The notes under the pieces: generated by a model | Database searches by the model: none | The model's input: the letters and a program-made list of their open reading frames with translations, nothing else | What the model was told of the DNA's origin: nothing | DNA from: Eumeta japonica | Lineage: Eukaryota > Arthropoda > Insecta > Lepidoptera > Psychidae | DNA length: 64,000 bases | Direction of reading: 5' to 3' | Assembly: GCA_005406025.1 (NCBI GenBank) | Contig: BGZK01000758.1 | Span: forward strand, 186,001-250,000 | Part shown: positions 1-11,639 of the stretch, piece after piece | How the letters are laid out: each line of letters opens with the position of its first letter | Numbering within the stretch: position 1 is the first letter of the stretch | Made by a program: the position numbers and the translations under genes

Positions 1-289
1 TTGTGTGCGTGCATGCATTTGTGTGGTATAATGGCTCATAACATCTAAAAGTGAGCCCGCATAAGATGGATGTTATAATTTTATATTTTTATAATTTTAC
101 ATGGTTCATTACCTTATATTGTTAACTGTTTTACACAATTAACAATGCCATCTAAGTAAAAATCAATAGAATTTCTATAAAATTTTTGCTTTTTACTTTT
201 TTAAGTACATGTTTTGAGATGGGTGACTGTTACTTGTAAACTTGTAAATTTATGACGGTTTTCCTTTTAACTTCATTACATATGCTGGT

Positions 290-672
290 GTTTTGAATTT
301 TTCCACAAATCCAAGAATAACCATTTACTTGTTTCGGGAGGGGGGACCACTTGACTAACAAAAATTGGCTTTCTAAAGCTTAATATTTTGCAAGTTGATC
401 CCTAAATAAAAAAAATGGTTTTCACGGACGTGCAATGTTTTTGAATGAGCTATCCAATGATACCCAGTACTATAGGATAGATGAAAATCATCCTCACTTT
501 TACATGTAGAGTAGGTAGATTTTTTTCCAAATTTCATCATTTGGTGCAATATGTATACCCATGCCAAATTACAGCCTTCTAGTACTGAAAATCTCTAAAA
601 CTAAGTCGTAGACATGGATGGATATGGCGAATCTATAAGGGTTTCTTGTTGACTACAAAACCCTAAAAACAA
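290..672 (-). repeat. Dispersed TTAGGGTTCC-type repeat, reverse orientation
   Basis: The right end reads as a degraded form of ...CTATAAGGGTTCCT...GTTGACTACGGAACCCTAAAAA. The reverse complement therefore begins with the TTAGGGTTCC signature seen at the left end of the repeat at 18271. The internal part (around 300-600) contains no long open frame. I recognise this as a common moth and butterfly dispersed repeat type; the family name is not certain. The left boundary is approximate. Confidence 0.5.
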
Positions 673-2598
673 TCATTGCTAAATTTTAATATAACCCACT
701 TAGTGGGTGGATCACAACTTATTAGCCATGTTTATTATTACTATGATATTATGTATATTATTACTAGTAACATATTTTTCATAAGACTTCAAAGTTGATT
801 ATTGACATAAATTCTAAAATTAATTTCAAAAATCAATTTTATTGACAATTAGTAAGTTAAACAGTCATATGTATTTAATTTAAAGTTTAGAATGGACCTA
901 TTGTCATGGTAATAAGGGAGTCCTCAAAAATATTTAATTTCTACTTTTATTACTGAGGTTCATGAGATGAAAGTTTTTTTATTAATACCTTGTTGATGAT
1001 TACATAAATTTAATAAAACATGTATAACATAAAAGTATAACTTTCAACCTTTGTCCAAATCTTGTATACCATATTTCATGTGATTTAATAAAATTTTGTT
1101 ATGTTTACAGAATAAATGTATAAAGTGAATAAATAAAAGGAATACAAATAAAAGTTAAAATTAATAAAAAAGAATTGATACATGCAAATTTTTAATTTAT
1201 TTTAGAATTTCATTTCTTGCAAATGTTTTTGTAATGTTCATAGACACTCCATGTCAATTTTGACATAGTTTTGCATATTATTCTCTTTATCACTAGTAAT
1301 AACCAGTAATTTCCAAGATATATGATGATCTCAATTTTATTCATATATGACAAATTTAGATTTATCTTACAATCTTTCCTCGGGTAACCGTTTATTAAAT
1401 TCATCCTATAAAAAATAATGAGGATTATACAGGCAGTTTTCCATATAAACTGCCATAAAATTATGTAAAAAAATGATATAAGAAATTAGGAGTAGATTAG
1501 AATTAAGGATGAAAATTTATTTGTGCACTCTTCGGGTTCCAGATAAGCATTTCAAAATGTAAAACTGCTTTATTTTCCTCCAATGTATATATTTTGCAGA
1601 TTACTAGCTTCAAAGAGCTTTCAACATAATACCTTTTTCTGATTATTAAATTGTGTTTTAAAAATCTTGGAATAACCACAGTAATAATTATAAACGAATA
1701 TAAATTATTTTGGGCTAAATCTGTTCACCAAGTCTTTCCATTCCATAGTTTTCGGTTGTCGATAGTAATAATCTAATGAAGTTTATTTGCGTCCATATCG
1801 CTGCTTTAATCATAAAGTGACCTAATATAAAAAAAATGCACTTTTAAGGAAAATGCAAAAAACTGTTTAGCAATTAGCATTTTTAAAGTTTGAATGTAGT
1901 TTGTGGACGAACAGTAAATTATTTTTATGAAACTTAAGGTATCACTTATAAATTAGGCTTATATTTTTATTAAATGTAAGAATTTGGAAATTTTGAGTTA
2001 TGTCACTTTAATAATAAAGCAGTGATATGTAAATTTCAAAATAAAGGATCATATGATACCTGTTTGATTTAAACTTGTGCAATTGCACACCAATTCATTT
2101 GTTGGTGTGGAATTCTGAATATGAAAGTGTGACTCTGACTTTAGTGGGTTTTAACTTAAGTAAATTGTAGATATGTATGAGAAGTTTCTTGAATTATAAA
2201 TTGTATATTTATAATTTTTTACAATGTTAAAATTTTTGCTATTTGCACTTATAATATGAAATTAATTTCAAATTCTATCATATCCATGTAGATTAGTCCA
2301 AATATTGATGCATCCATGTCAATAAATTGGAACACTCCATTTAATGAAAAATTGTCATGGAATTTTATTGTCTTCTTATTGTAAGTTAATTACTGATTCA
2401 CATTTTAGAGTTTATTATAGAAAATAATGCAAACGATGATGCACATTGCTCCAGATAATATGAGAAAATGTTGGAAAGCACAGGTTAAATGATGGGAAAA
2501 ATTTTGTAACTTCCATAATATCTGATATCATTATTTATATTTTAGCGAGTGCAAAAAAACAATGAAATTAGTAGTGAAACGTTAGTATTCATATATAT

Positions 2599-2628
2599 AA
2601 TCTACTGATCTATATATATCAGTAGATT
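2599..2628. repeat. Short perfect hairpin
   Basis: Perfect 11-bp arms, AATCTACTGAT at 2599-2609 and its reverse complement at 2618-2628, separated by the 8-nt loop CTATATAT. No gene is associated. It may be chance in AT-rich DNA or the relic of a small foldback element. Confidence 0.5.
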
Positions 2629-3211
2629 TGGGAGTCGAATCAGGTTAGGCACAATAAGTACTTGCTTTTGACTTGTCATGTTACAACCATCTGTTTTGAA
2701 ATTACTCACAAAATGCGCCAAGTTCTTTACAACGTGAAATGTAAATCCATCCATTATTATGCAAAAACATATGTTTCTGAAATGCAGTTTTTAAATAATT
2801 TGGTAGCCAATTCAGTACTTAGAGAGAGACAGTTAGCCGTATTTTCATATATTAAAATGATAATGGGTATATTGCATATGTTTGTTCTATTGGAAACTAT
2901 CTTCTGATGACTAAGAAGAAAAAAAATAGCAGTGATAATACAATAATTAAAAGTGGATAGTTTTCTTTAAATAAGCTTCAATGACAATTTTTTTGGGTGA
3001 ATATCTTGATAAATATTGTGTGGTTCATTCCATAATATTGGATAAAATGAGATAATTATTTTGCAATTACCTGATAAACTAACCCAAATGAAATCTTGTA
3101 AGTTCTCTTCTTTGATAATTTATGCTGTACCTCCGATTGTCACTTGACTCATTTAATGTGTATCGAATTGCAAGTATTTTCTGGTAGATTTGTAGAAAAT
3201 AGCTGTAATTA

Positions 3212-3272
3212 ACAGACAGATAGAGGCAAGAGCGATCTTATCATCAGATGTACTGAACCCTAAAAGTAACTA
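3212..3272 (-). repeat. Fragment of TTAGGGTTCC-type repeat
   Basis: The stretch has a cluster of CAGACAGATAGAGG followed by a degraded ACTGAACCCTAAAAG end. That is the layout of the end of the dispersed repeat copies at 290-672 and 28526-29049. Only about 60 bases are recognisable. Confidence 0.4.
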
Positions 3273-3443
3273 CTTATTTTTATTATCTAAATTTGTTTTA
3301 GAAAAGGTGTAGTTGATCAGGGAAATGAAACAGATGGATTAAAGAAAATCTGGGGATTGTTTTCTTCTCATTTTCTTAAGTATTTTCATTGAGCACCCCC
3401 CAAAAATTGGTTATGATTTTAATAATATCGTATAATAATATTA

Positions 3444-3500
3444 AATGGGTATGTTTAATATGGGTATGTAATGGGTACGTAATAATAATGGGTATGTTTG
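3444..3500. repeat. Short imperfect GGGTATG minisatellite
   Basis: Four copies of AATGGGTATG(T) or AATGGGTACG(T) occur within 57 bases at irregular spacing of about 11 to 18 bases, separated by AT-rich filler. This creates overlapping small open frames on both strands that are not likely coding. Confidence 0.55.
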
Positions 3501-4913
3501 TCTGTTCCCTCGTAATACTTAAGATATACAAATGGGGTGTCTTTAAATGTCTTAATAATCTTCTGTCATAGGGTATACAACATTTCATTAAAACCTATTT
3601 GGCAGAGTTTATTAGTCTTTGTTAAAATTTGAGAAAATTAAATGAAAGATAAACATGTGATGTTTGGTATTAAAAGAAAGGCCTCAAAAATACATTTTGA
3701 GTTTGCATAACTTTCATATGAAAATACACTTTCAAATAGTCTGATCGTTTCACCTGTAAAAGTGCGGCCCGAAGAAATATATCGGATGCTGCATGAGCCC
3801 CCAACTACAACATGTAACAAATAAAATAAACATAAAATTTAATTAAAATAAAAAAAAATCTATATTCTACCACTAAAAATGCATGATCTGGCTATGAAAA
3901 AATGACCCCTAAGTTTTTAAAGTTGGTTATACAAGTTTAATTTGGACATTAGTCCATAGCTGAAAATAAAGCTTTGTTTATAGCATAGATTGTATGTATT
4001 AATTTTCACAATAAATTATAGAGCAATGGCCATAGTCAGGTGCTGATTCACCTTGTCTTTATGCACACGCCTGACTACGGGATTATATAGAACATTTGTA
4101 CATGCAAATATTGACAATTACATTTGTACATAGAATATTAAAATCGAGACATTGGCATGCTTCAGTAATAGGGAATATGCGGCTGAAGCAGCAGATAAAT
4201 GTTAAATTATTTTTTTTTGGTTCAGCATTAACTCTATCTGTATTTTTAATGTTATTTATTTTTCATTAAGAAAATAATTATTAAAAAGTCCAAAACAAAT
4301 GTGGGAAATTCAAAGTACACCTAATGAAAGATATTTCTAAATGTTTACATTTAACATTGCAGTTTTGAAAAAATGGGAGAAACAATGAGATTTAGTTCAT
4401 GCGACTAGCATTTTCTAGTTTCTGTATTTGTCTTTAATTAACATATTATTCAATTACGTTTAGAAAAAAATCACACTTAATTTCTAAAATCAAAGAATTC
4501 CAAAATCACAGCTACAATAGGAACTATGCACTCATCTTTTAATTTTTATATGATAGCTCCTATGCTATATTTTTGTTCAAAAATATTAAAAACAAAAAAA
4601 ACTTAAATACAGTAAGAAAATTTTTTTTGAAAAATCAGATTTAGGAATTTTAAATGCTTGCCATTTGCCTAGCTTTCTTGGTGTAACATTAAATCTATGA
4701 CAACAACCAACTAACCTACAAATTGTTGAAGTATTTATATGCAGTCCATTTTTAATTTACAATTGTCATGGAAAAAGCCAAAAAAAGTATTGTATTGTGA
4801 CTATGTGTAAAAATACAATAAGTAGTGCACTAGATAGTGTTTTTTTATTATATTGAGAGTTACAATAAATTTCACAAAGTTGACATAGACTGAGGTCGCA
4901 CACTGTTACTGCT

Positions 4914-4936
4914 ATTGGTCAGATCATCTGACCAAT
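4914..4936. repeat. 23-bp near-perfect palindrome
   Basis: ATTGGTCAGAT, one central C, then the exact reverse complement. The 11-bp arms are perfect. It lies in the presumed profilin intron; a dimeric protein-binding site or chance are both possible. Confidence 0.6.
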
Positions 4937-5139
4937 GACATTGTATTTTATTAGGTGTAGATTGAACGAAAATTAGAATTGTCTTATCCATGATAATCCA
5001 ATCCAATATAATGATAAACAGAGTATATTACATTAGTATTTTCCTTATACAGTGCTGCAGAGGTGGCCATTTATGTATAGTATGGGTAGTTTCAGTTTTA
5101 TGAATCTGTATATAAAACTATTGTTTTAAGAAATGTCTC

Positions 5140-5166
5140 ATGTGTATATATGTATATATGTGTGTA

Positions 5167-5211
<45 letters not shown>
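5140..5211. repeat. Compound (TG)n/(TA)n microsatellite
   Basis: An imperfect TGTGTATATATG stretch passes into about 30 bases of uninterrupted TA repeat. Simple sequence, likely polymorphic. Confidence 0.9.
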
Positions 5212-5215
<4 letters not shown>

Positions 5216-5606
5216 CTTTTATTAAGCTTTTCTTTCTCTGACAAGTGTCTAAAGTGTGAGTTTTTAAAGTCAGGCAGAACATAATATAAGATTTATATGG
5301 ATTATCAAATATCAATGAAAATACAGATCAAATTTTTATTTCATCTAAGAAATGTGGATCTCATTACATAGGGTACAGAAATTATAGAAATATCAATTTT
5401 CCAATGTATACATGAATAAACATTACAGTTACTTTTTTCATTGTGAAGAATAATGTGGTTGATTGAGTATTTATTTTACGCAGGTTTATAAAAACAGATA
5501 TCACGTTGTTTATATTCCTATTTAACACGTGGCTCTAAAATACAATTTACAATTTTTATTGTTCCTTGTAAGTTTAAATGCTTAAGCCCCATTTCATTGT
5601 TCGCAG

Positions 5607-5968
5607 ATATCAAAAGATGAGGTAGCGAAAATCGTGGCGGGCTTCGAAAACGAATCACTGTTGACGAGCGGCGGCATCACGATAGCGGGCACGCGGTACA
5701 TCTACCTCAGCGGCACCGATCGCATCATCCGCGCCAAGCTCGGCAAGGTCGGCGTGCACTGCATGAAGACCCAACAAGGTACGCATGCTTTGGCTTGCTC
5801 TGCGCATGGAGGCGGTTTCTTATCCGTGAACTGAATTCGCGAGTTAATACTCGAACTTTGCTTGTTGCAGCTGTCGTAATTTCACTATACGAAGAGCCCA
5901 TCCAACCCCAGCAAGCCGCGTCTGTAGTGGAGAAGTTAGGAGAATATCTAATTACCTGTGGTTACTAG
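5607..5968 (+). CDS. chic: Profilin, last two coding exons (spliced 5607-5778 and 5871-5968)
   Basis: Profilin binds G-actin, promotes ADP/ATP exchange on it, and delivers actin to poly-proline proteins such as formins and Ena/VASP in the cytoplasm. Exon 5607-5778 (172 nt) starts in phase 0 after TTCGCAG and reads [10 protein letters not shown]..., then the family core [11 protein letters not shown] and [15 protein letters not shown]. After a 92-nt phase-1 intron (GT at 5779, CAG ending 5870), exon 5871-5968 encodes [20 protein letters not shown]... and ends in LITCGY before TAG. The 89 visible residues correspond to about residues 38-126 of a 126-residue insect profilin; residues 1-37, including the N-terminal Trp and Tyr of the poly-proline site, lie off the left edge. 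The C-terminal helix and both splice junctions are intact, with no frameshift. Both exons are much more GC-rich than their surroundings, as expected for functional coding sequence. Identity is certain by motif and length; orthology to Drosophila chickadee is inferred. Confidence 0.97.
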
Positions 5969-6586
5969 AGGTGTGTGTATTTGTTTGTTGAATCATTTTC
6001 AATATCAGATTTACAATTTTAAATTATACACAATGTACAGATGTGAGTTTGATGTTTAGGATAAATGAAATAAATTTAATCTTATCACTTGAGTTCAATC
6101 GAATATGTAATTGTCGAAATGTCGAATATTTTCAAGTTTCTTTCTGAAATCGCAAGTGAAAAATAAATTACAACTTATGTTATTGTAATGTACTGCTATT
6201 AACAAAATATTTTTCTTTCCAGATCGAAACGAGCCGTGATCTAAGAATACTATAAGATAATATTTTTTCCACAGGGAAATAAGTAATTGCATTTTGTATA
6301 TTCTATAAAGTGATAAGGACCGTATTTTGTTTTTGATATTGGATAAATTACGCGGGCGACGGTGCCGCCGCGACTTCCAAATTGTCGGTAGCGCAGGGCG
6401 CCCGCGGCCGCCGCCGGAGCGCCGGCGCCCCGCGCTCAGGGGATATCATTTGTACCACGTAATGAAATTACTATAACGATATACAAATATATATGATTAC
6501 GAATATGCATTTGTGTAAGGGCTTGTTAAAAGTCGAGGACAGCGTAAACCCATAAATGAATTACGATTTTTTTTATTGAAAAATCT

Positions 6587-6775
6587 CTAGTCCCACTGGA
6601 ACCATCGTTTGGGCGAACGTCGGTAGCCGGGGGCGGGCGCGGGGCGCGCGGGCGCCCCCCTCCCCCGGCCGCCGCCACCGCGCCGCTCCTCTTGTCCTCT
6701 CGTACTCCTTAAGTAATACGCCTTGGTTCGTTTTGTCACTCGTTTGCAGAAATAGAAGCGCTCAATATAACGCAT
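6587..6775 (-). other. Open frame antisense to profilin 3' UTR, ending just before a poly(A) signal
   Basis: A 62-codon minus-strand frame with a Gly/Arg/Pro-rich middle ends in SPKRWFQWD and TAG. AATAAA lies only 10 bases downstream (TTTATT at 6572-6577 on the + strand). A weak AAG acceptor lies just upstream of the first ATG. The GC block alone could create the open frame by chance. No family is recognised. It could be a terminal exon of a convergent gene, but I favour non-coding. Confidence 0.15.
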
Positions 6776-6891
6776 GTATCCTTAAACAAGGCTTGCAGTA
6801 AACGATGGGTGCATATTGTTTAATATTTGATATTACTACTATAGCTTTGTACATTGTTTCTGATAAGCGATGGGAACTGTGTCTATCTAAT

Positions 6892-6897
6892 AATAAA
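6892..6897 (+). terminator. chic: Probable profilin poly(A) signal
   Basis: Canonical AATAAA followed 10 to 30 bases later by T-rich and TGTTTTCG sequence that fits a downstream element. It is about 920 bases after the stop codon. Confidence 0.5.
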
Positions 6898-6919
6898 AAT
6901 GATTTGTATTATAATTTAT

Positions 6920-9140
6920 TGTTTTCGTCGTATTCCCTACACCTATATTAATTAAAAAATAATATTTTAAAATAAAACCCGACTACAATAAAAATGTAAC
7001 CTCTTTTCCTGTCGTGCAGTCGGGGGTAAAAAGACTTTCGAATGTTGGTTGGCGGCTCTTCGAAAGTGACGCTAACATTTTTTGACTACAAGGGGCTCAC
7101 GGCTGTCTCTTGAGTGACTCCTTTGGTAGTGTTAATGCGTAATGACGCTCTTATAACTGCAGAGGTCAGCGTCTCCGTATTTATGTCTTACTACGATTAT
7201 TTAAATCAATCGAATTAAATAGTGTCAATCGAATTTCAAAATTTAAAATAACAGTTAAAGATAAGGAAACGTTTTTACACACATGGATTAAAACCTGTCC
7301 GATCTTCGAAGGGAAGTCATTGATACTGAACATCGAGTGGGTTTTTGCACGTTTAAAGTGAAAATGACCAGCAAGACACTGCTTCGGACCTGATGTTTTT
7401 GATATCTGGAATCAAATGCCGTAATTACTTCGATATTCAAGCGTTATTCAAACATTAATTGCATAATATGCTTTACTTAAAAGGTGGGCTTTGAGATACT
7501 TTGGATTGATTATTTAGGTTTTAAGTCTCCATAGCTGAATGCAAGAACGTAATAAGGTCTTATTATGTGTAGTTGGTTCTGCATGTATTTTATTTTTAAC
7601 TTCTAGAAAATAACCATAGTACATTCTGTATTTGATCTTTGTACACCTTATCAAAAATAGTAAAAAGTAGGATTCTTGGACAATACGTAATATTTTATTT
7701 ATTTTGTATTTTTAGTGTACAATAATATGTATTTAAAAATAATTAGATTTTGCAATACGTAACATCACTGACGTGTCGACGGTTGATAAGTAAACATCCG
7801 TAGAAGTGCCATTGTATCCATGTATTTTTTCCCACAATTTTTTGTATAGATTAGCTTAGATGCCTAGTCCTTTTGTCTGCCGTATTGACATTAGTTTGAT
7901 ATTTTTCAATTCGAAATTTAGTAATTGTAAACAGACAACACCAGATTGTGGAAATTTATAGTAAAACTTCTCGGTTTTCACTATTAAATGATTTTGGCGT
8001 ATTGTAGAACGACCTGTCTAGGGGTGAAACTTTTTAAGGTTTTCATAAAGTCAGTTTCAGTCTGATTTTCAAAACTCAAAATTTCGTTTTAAGGTTCGTG
8101 GTATATGAATAGCTTTTATACACATGCACGCACACTAATTTGAGAATTAAAATTAGTGCGCCTGCCTGTGTTTAAATGTTTTTTTTTTTATTTAAACGAA
8201 CAATGACGAATTGACCTTCCGGCATTGTTTATCACAGGTGTTTCAAACTTTGTATCGTATCAGTCAAGGTGATTTGGAAAGCTTATTTGTCAATAATTTA
8301 CTTTTGGAAAACAATTTGTCAATTGCTTGTTTGGATAATATTCAAATTAATAAATAATTTCATAATATACAGAACTCCATAGTTTGTTTTGACACGTCGG
8401 ATGGTTGAAAATCATAAAAATCGGTTTGTTTTTTTTGACATATTTTAATAGCCTTAAAAATATAAATAGTTTTTTTACTATTTTATGGTAAACAAAATAT
8501 TAGAAATGAACCAGAACTGATCAAGTTTTGTAAATTCCAAAATATTACTTCCCAATAAAATAGGGCTACCACGGCTAATACACTTTGAAATGATTGAAAA
8601 TGTAGTTACTAATATTTTTGGTGTTCGTCAGAACGGCGGTTATAAGATAAAAATTTAGGGTTCTGAGTAACCTTATAGATTTCGTTCGTTCTTTCGTAGT
8701 AAGTTCGTAATTAGTACTGTTTAGTGTCTCATCAAAGAATTAATATTTCGCAGAAATCACTAAAATCGTAAGATCCAATTTTACAAACCAATGTTAAAAA
8801 TTAACAGGCTGTTAATTTAAATCTTTTCGTACAAAATGGTCGTTTATTTTATTTTAAAGGCTTGTCAATTTTTAACATTGGTTTATGAAATTGGATCTAA
8901 ATGTATACTGGCTATCTAACGTGACGATGGCGGACATTTAGTTTTGTTGTTGGAATTATATTCTGAGTTACTATATAAGTAGTAAATATTTAGCATCTAA
9001 AACACATATTAAATCCACATTATCAAATCAAATCTTAGAGGTTTATTCGAAAGTGCACCGCCATTCTGACGCTCGAGCGATTCACAAAATTAACTAGCTG
9101 TATATAAATAAAACAAATACTGATAAACAGGAATTTAGGT
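6920..9140. other. Intergenic stretch between two convergent genes
   Basis: No gene is seen. It holds a degraded TTAGGGTTCTG repeat fragment at about 8655-8705 and the MITE at 8771-8898. A short 9-bp stem (ACTTTCGAA / TTCGAAAGT) occurs near 7033-7068. The rest is unrecognised AT-rich DNA. Confidence 0.6.
8771..8898. mobile_element. MITE-like element with ~30-bp terminal inverted repeats, copy 1
   Basis: A 128-bp unit begins AGATCCAATTT and ends with the inverse AAATTGGATCT. Within each end the AAACCAATGTTAAAAATT motif and its inverse follow, so about 30 of the terminal bases pair with few mismatches. There is no coding capacity. A diverged second copy is at 30735-30878 with the same right end. 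The terminal-repeat structure and two copies support a non-autonomous DNA transposon; the target-site duplication is not clear. Confidence 0.7.
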
Positions 9141-9144
9141 AAAA

Positions 9145-9240
9145 ATCCTGATCGAGATCGGGATTATAATTGAGACTGAAGTCACAATCGGTACCAGAAC
9201 GGAATTGAATGCATATTCCCTGCGCTAACCCGATTTGTGT
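9145..9240 (-). repeat. GATTCC-hexamer repeat family, reverse fragment
   Basis: The + strand shows AATCCTGATCGAGATCGGGA... and GGTACCAGAACGGAATTGAA, the purine-rich complement of the GATTCC/GATCCC-like body described at 60750-61110. Fragmentary, with unclear boundaries. Confidence 0.4.
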
Positions 9241-9519
9241 GAGGACTTCTTCACATGTTATCGAAAATTCCGATAAGACTTTTTCTATGGTCTTGCCACA
9301 TTTTCCTTCACCGTCAAAACGAATGATATGAAATATTTGTATCGCATTTCCCGTTCACCCTACAGTATTCATAAATTGTATTCATTTGGTCTAATTTTGA
9401 TAGCTTATTCTATTAAGAACGAAAACAAGTGAAGTTAAGTAGAAAGGTAAATGAAAGTAGTAAAAGTTGCAGAGATAAGTGTGGTTTGGTGTACATTATA
9501 GGTATACATAGTAAGCGAA

Positions 9520-9705
9520 ATATGACCGACTGACTCATCACGAGTTCTCCGAAATTATAAGACCGATGGCCCTGAACTGAACTTTGGCATAGTTACCCTT
9601 TTCTCGAGTCGTAGACTCTCCCAGAGGGCGAGTTTAACGCAAAACCTATGAAAAAAAAAATCATTTTATATCTAAGCGAGCGGAGCCGCAGGCAAAAGCT
9701 AGTAA
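9520..9705 (-). repeat. RTE/SINE-like dispersed repeat, minus strand
   Basis: On the minus strand the unit begins ACTAGCTTTTGCCTGCGGCT followed by CCGCTCGCTTAG, a head typical of lepidopteran RTE-associated repeats. It continues toward lower coordinates to a GAGTCAGTCGGTCAT motif that resembles GAGTCAGTCAGGAC in the repeat at 37910-38390. It contains a chance 149-codon frame that is not a protein family I recognise. Confidence 0.5.
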
Positions 9706-9825
9706 TGAATATATAATTGTCAAACATATGACTGACAACGACATTCGCCCACATGTCGTGCGAATCGTAACGGAAAACATGGCAGAGGATATACACGTTT
9801 CTTTTTTTACATAACTTCATTACAA

Positions 9826-10025
9826 TACCTAGCCGTCCGCCCGTAGTTCCGCCCGCGTGAACGTGAAATGTATTTCTTAATTTTTTGCATTGATCGACTT
9901 TGCTATTGATAATGTTTGACACCGATCCAGTTTTCTGTTTTGCTTCCGACCCCACTATCGGTTCCCATTCTGGTTCCGTCTCGATTCCAATCTTTATCCG
10001 TCTACTCCTTACTTCGTCACGAATC
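9826..10025 (+). repeat. GATTCC-hexamer repeat family copy, with head
   Basis: The head TAGCCGTCCGCCCGTAGTTC then CCGCCCGCGTGAACGTGAAA is followed by TTGATCGA. The body is a pyrimidine-rich run of degenerate hexamers (GATCCAG, TTCCGACCC, TCGGTTCCCATTC, TGGTTCCGTCTCGATTCC). The layout is the same as the copies at 16430, 29465 (reverse), 60750 and 61750. Confidence 0.6.
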
Positions 10026-10596
10026 ACAAATTTTGATAGCATACGCTTTATATTTATACCGCATATACTGAAGTTTTGTAAAACAACAATTTGAAATAAT
10101 TTGGAGTAGACATTAGTAATGTTTCTGTATAAAAACTTTAATTTAGCGCATCGCTATCTGTTGCCTAGTTACGTCTAGGCGTAGCGTATTAGACTGACCG
10201 ACTTGTCAGCCGCTCAGTTTTAACATAAATGATGCACTTATAATCAATAGGTAATTTAGTAGGTAGTATTGACAATCTAGATTGTGAGCAATAATAGAGT
10301 TGTAGTTTACGATTTTGTTCGCGTTGTCTACAAGCACAACACTTAAATTGGATTCGACATAATAATAAAGTGCGTATCTAAATCTGTTTAACAGTTTTAA
10401 GATGATGCGAGAATAAATTGATAAACAGCAACAACTGTTTAATTGTAATGGAAGTAGCTTAGATATTTGAACAACAGCAAAACAGTCAGTTCAGGACCTA
10501 TGGCTTTAAATGTTTGTTGGCTCGATCGGTGCAGTACCACGCTCTCACAGAATGTAGGCAGGCACAGATAACAATTTCCACTCTCTTGTTTCGTCC

Positions 10597-10735
10597 AGTG
10601 ACAGAGTTCCAGTAACCCACTTCCCTTCTATGACCCCACATCCATCAGCCCCCTCCTTCAACTCGTAAACGCACAGATCGCCAAAAAAAATAACTAACTA
10701 GTCAGCACCCACGAGTGGTCTAATACAATTGTAAA
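10597..10735 (+). repeat. Fragments of two dispersed repeats
   Basis: The left part (GAGTTCCAGTAACCCACTTC...) resembles the GTTCCGGTGG-type tail at 16862. The right part (AACTCGTAAACGCACAGATC ... ACGAGTGGTCTAATACAATT) matches a second copy at 20440-20545, about 9.7 kb away. The right module is not classified. Confidence 0.45.
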
Positions 10736-10978
10736 CGAGGCCAAAAATCTATTATAAAACATTAACATACGGACACATTTTTTCATTATCTACATTAAAA
10801 ACATTCAGAAAAACTGCGAGAAAATGAGACGATACAGTGTCAGAACTAGATTTATTATATCTATTATAATATTGATACCAAATGCAAAAGTTATTTTACA
10901 TTATATTATTCAAGTTCAATATTTTCAATTTGAACAAATACAATAAGTTTTTTTTTTCGCATTCTATCTCATATATTT

Positions 10979-11040
10979 TATCTCATTCTCTCGCACACAT
11001 TCTGTTTCATCTCACTTTCTATCTCATTCTCTCGCACGCT
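10979..11040. repeat. Two 41-bp-spaced pyrimidine repeats
   Basis: TATCTCATTCTCTCGCAC occurs at 10979 and again at 11020, within a CT-rich stretch. It is part of a longer dispersed repeat that includes AAAGAAGTTTTCACTTCAAA near 11115. That motif recurs near 23021. Confidence 0.55.
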
Positions 11041-11639
11041 AGATAGATGTATATGGTTGTCTCTGTTTACTGTCGTTTTTTTCGTTTCATCGAGTTTCAG
11101 ATCATAGTGGTGCTAAAGAAGTTTTCACTTCAAAAATAGAGTCCAAAATATTTCTCGTCCGACATAAACAAACAATATTGTTTGGAACATTCTAACCAAT
11201 TAAAATGCACAAACAATAAACTAACAAATAAATATAGTCTCTTGTTTTTTTTTAATTATTTCACATTATGTTGTCTCTTATTTTTTAATATGTGAGTTAT
11301 TCTGTCATTTATATATATATTTTTTTATGAGCGTAGTCTACAACAACTTTAAACCTGTCTTTGTTTGGTGACAAAAGTCGTTACATAGCAGTCTTCAGCT
11401 CAGACTGGGTTAGTGTTAAGGCTTAAAGTCCCATTATGGCTCATAATCTAAATTAAAAAAGTTGAGGGATGGTGTGTCTCGCTGGCAGGTAGCACTGTTT
11501 TTTTTTTTACTGTTAATAATTCCATTTTGCACACTTGTATGTATACATACATCATGTACATGACTGTATATAAAAATATAATAATTTCACACAATCACTG
11601 GTTTATATTCGAATTATATTGTATAAATATACCATGATG

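Larger units (their letters stand above)
1..5606 (+). other. chic: Profilin upstream intron (3' part)
   Basis: AT-rich sequence with no GC-elevated segment resembling coding DNA. The exon at 5607 starts in phase 0 after a CAG acceptor, and its first residue corresponds to about residue 38 of insect profilin, so an exon for residues 1-37 must lie upstream. I looked for the conserved N-terminal exon here on both strands and did not find it, so this is most simply intron. It holds a reverse-oriented TTAGGG-type repeat at 290-672, a fragment of the same kind at 3212-3272, a short GGGTATG array, two small hairpins and a (TG)n/(TA)n microsatellite. The small open frames here are A+T-rich and look like chance. 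Confidence 0.7.
5969..6915 (+). other. chic: Profilin 3' UTR
   Basis: Sequence after the TAG stop. A possible early poly(A) signal AATAAA lies at 6069-6074. The stronger candidate is AATAAA at 6892-6897, followed by a T/GT-rich stretch. Two GC-rich blocks (about 6345-6440 and 6615-6690) interrupt otherwise AT-rich sequence. The true 3' end needs transcript data. Confidence 0.55.

Noticed and set aside
3638..3820. 60-codon minus-strand frame with Gly/Ser-rich start
   Set aside because: It lies in the presumed profilin intron, has no motif or splice context, and its middle part resembles sequence I associate with lepidopteran repeats.
1..5606. Profilin first coding exon within the window
   Set aside because: I looked for sequence coding the conserved N-terminus (MSWQDYV-like) and for a GC-elevated 110-nt block with a phase-0 donor, and found neither.
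9593..10042. 149-codon minus-strand frame
   Set aside because: It runs across a dispersed repeat head and the complement of a GATTCC-hexamer body, both of which are repeat sequence in other copies.
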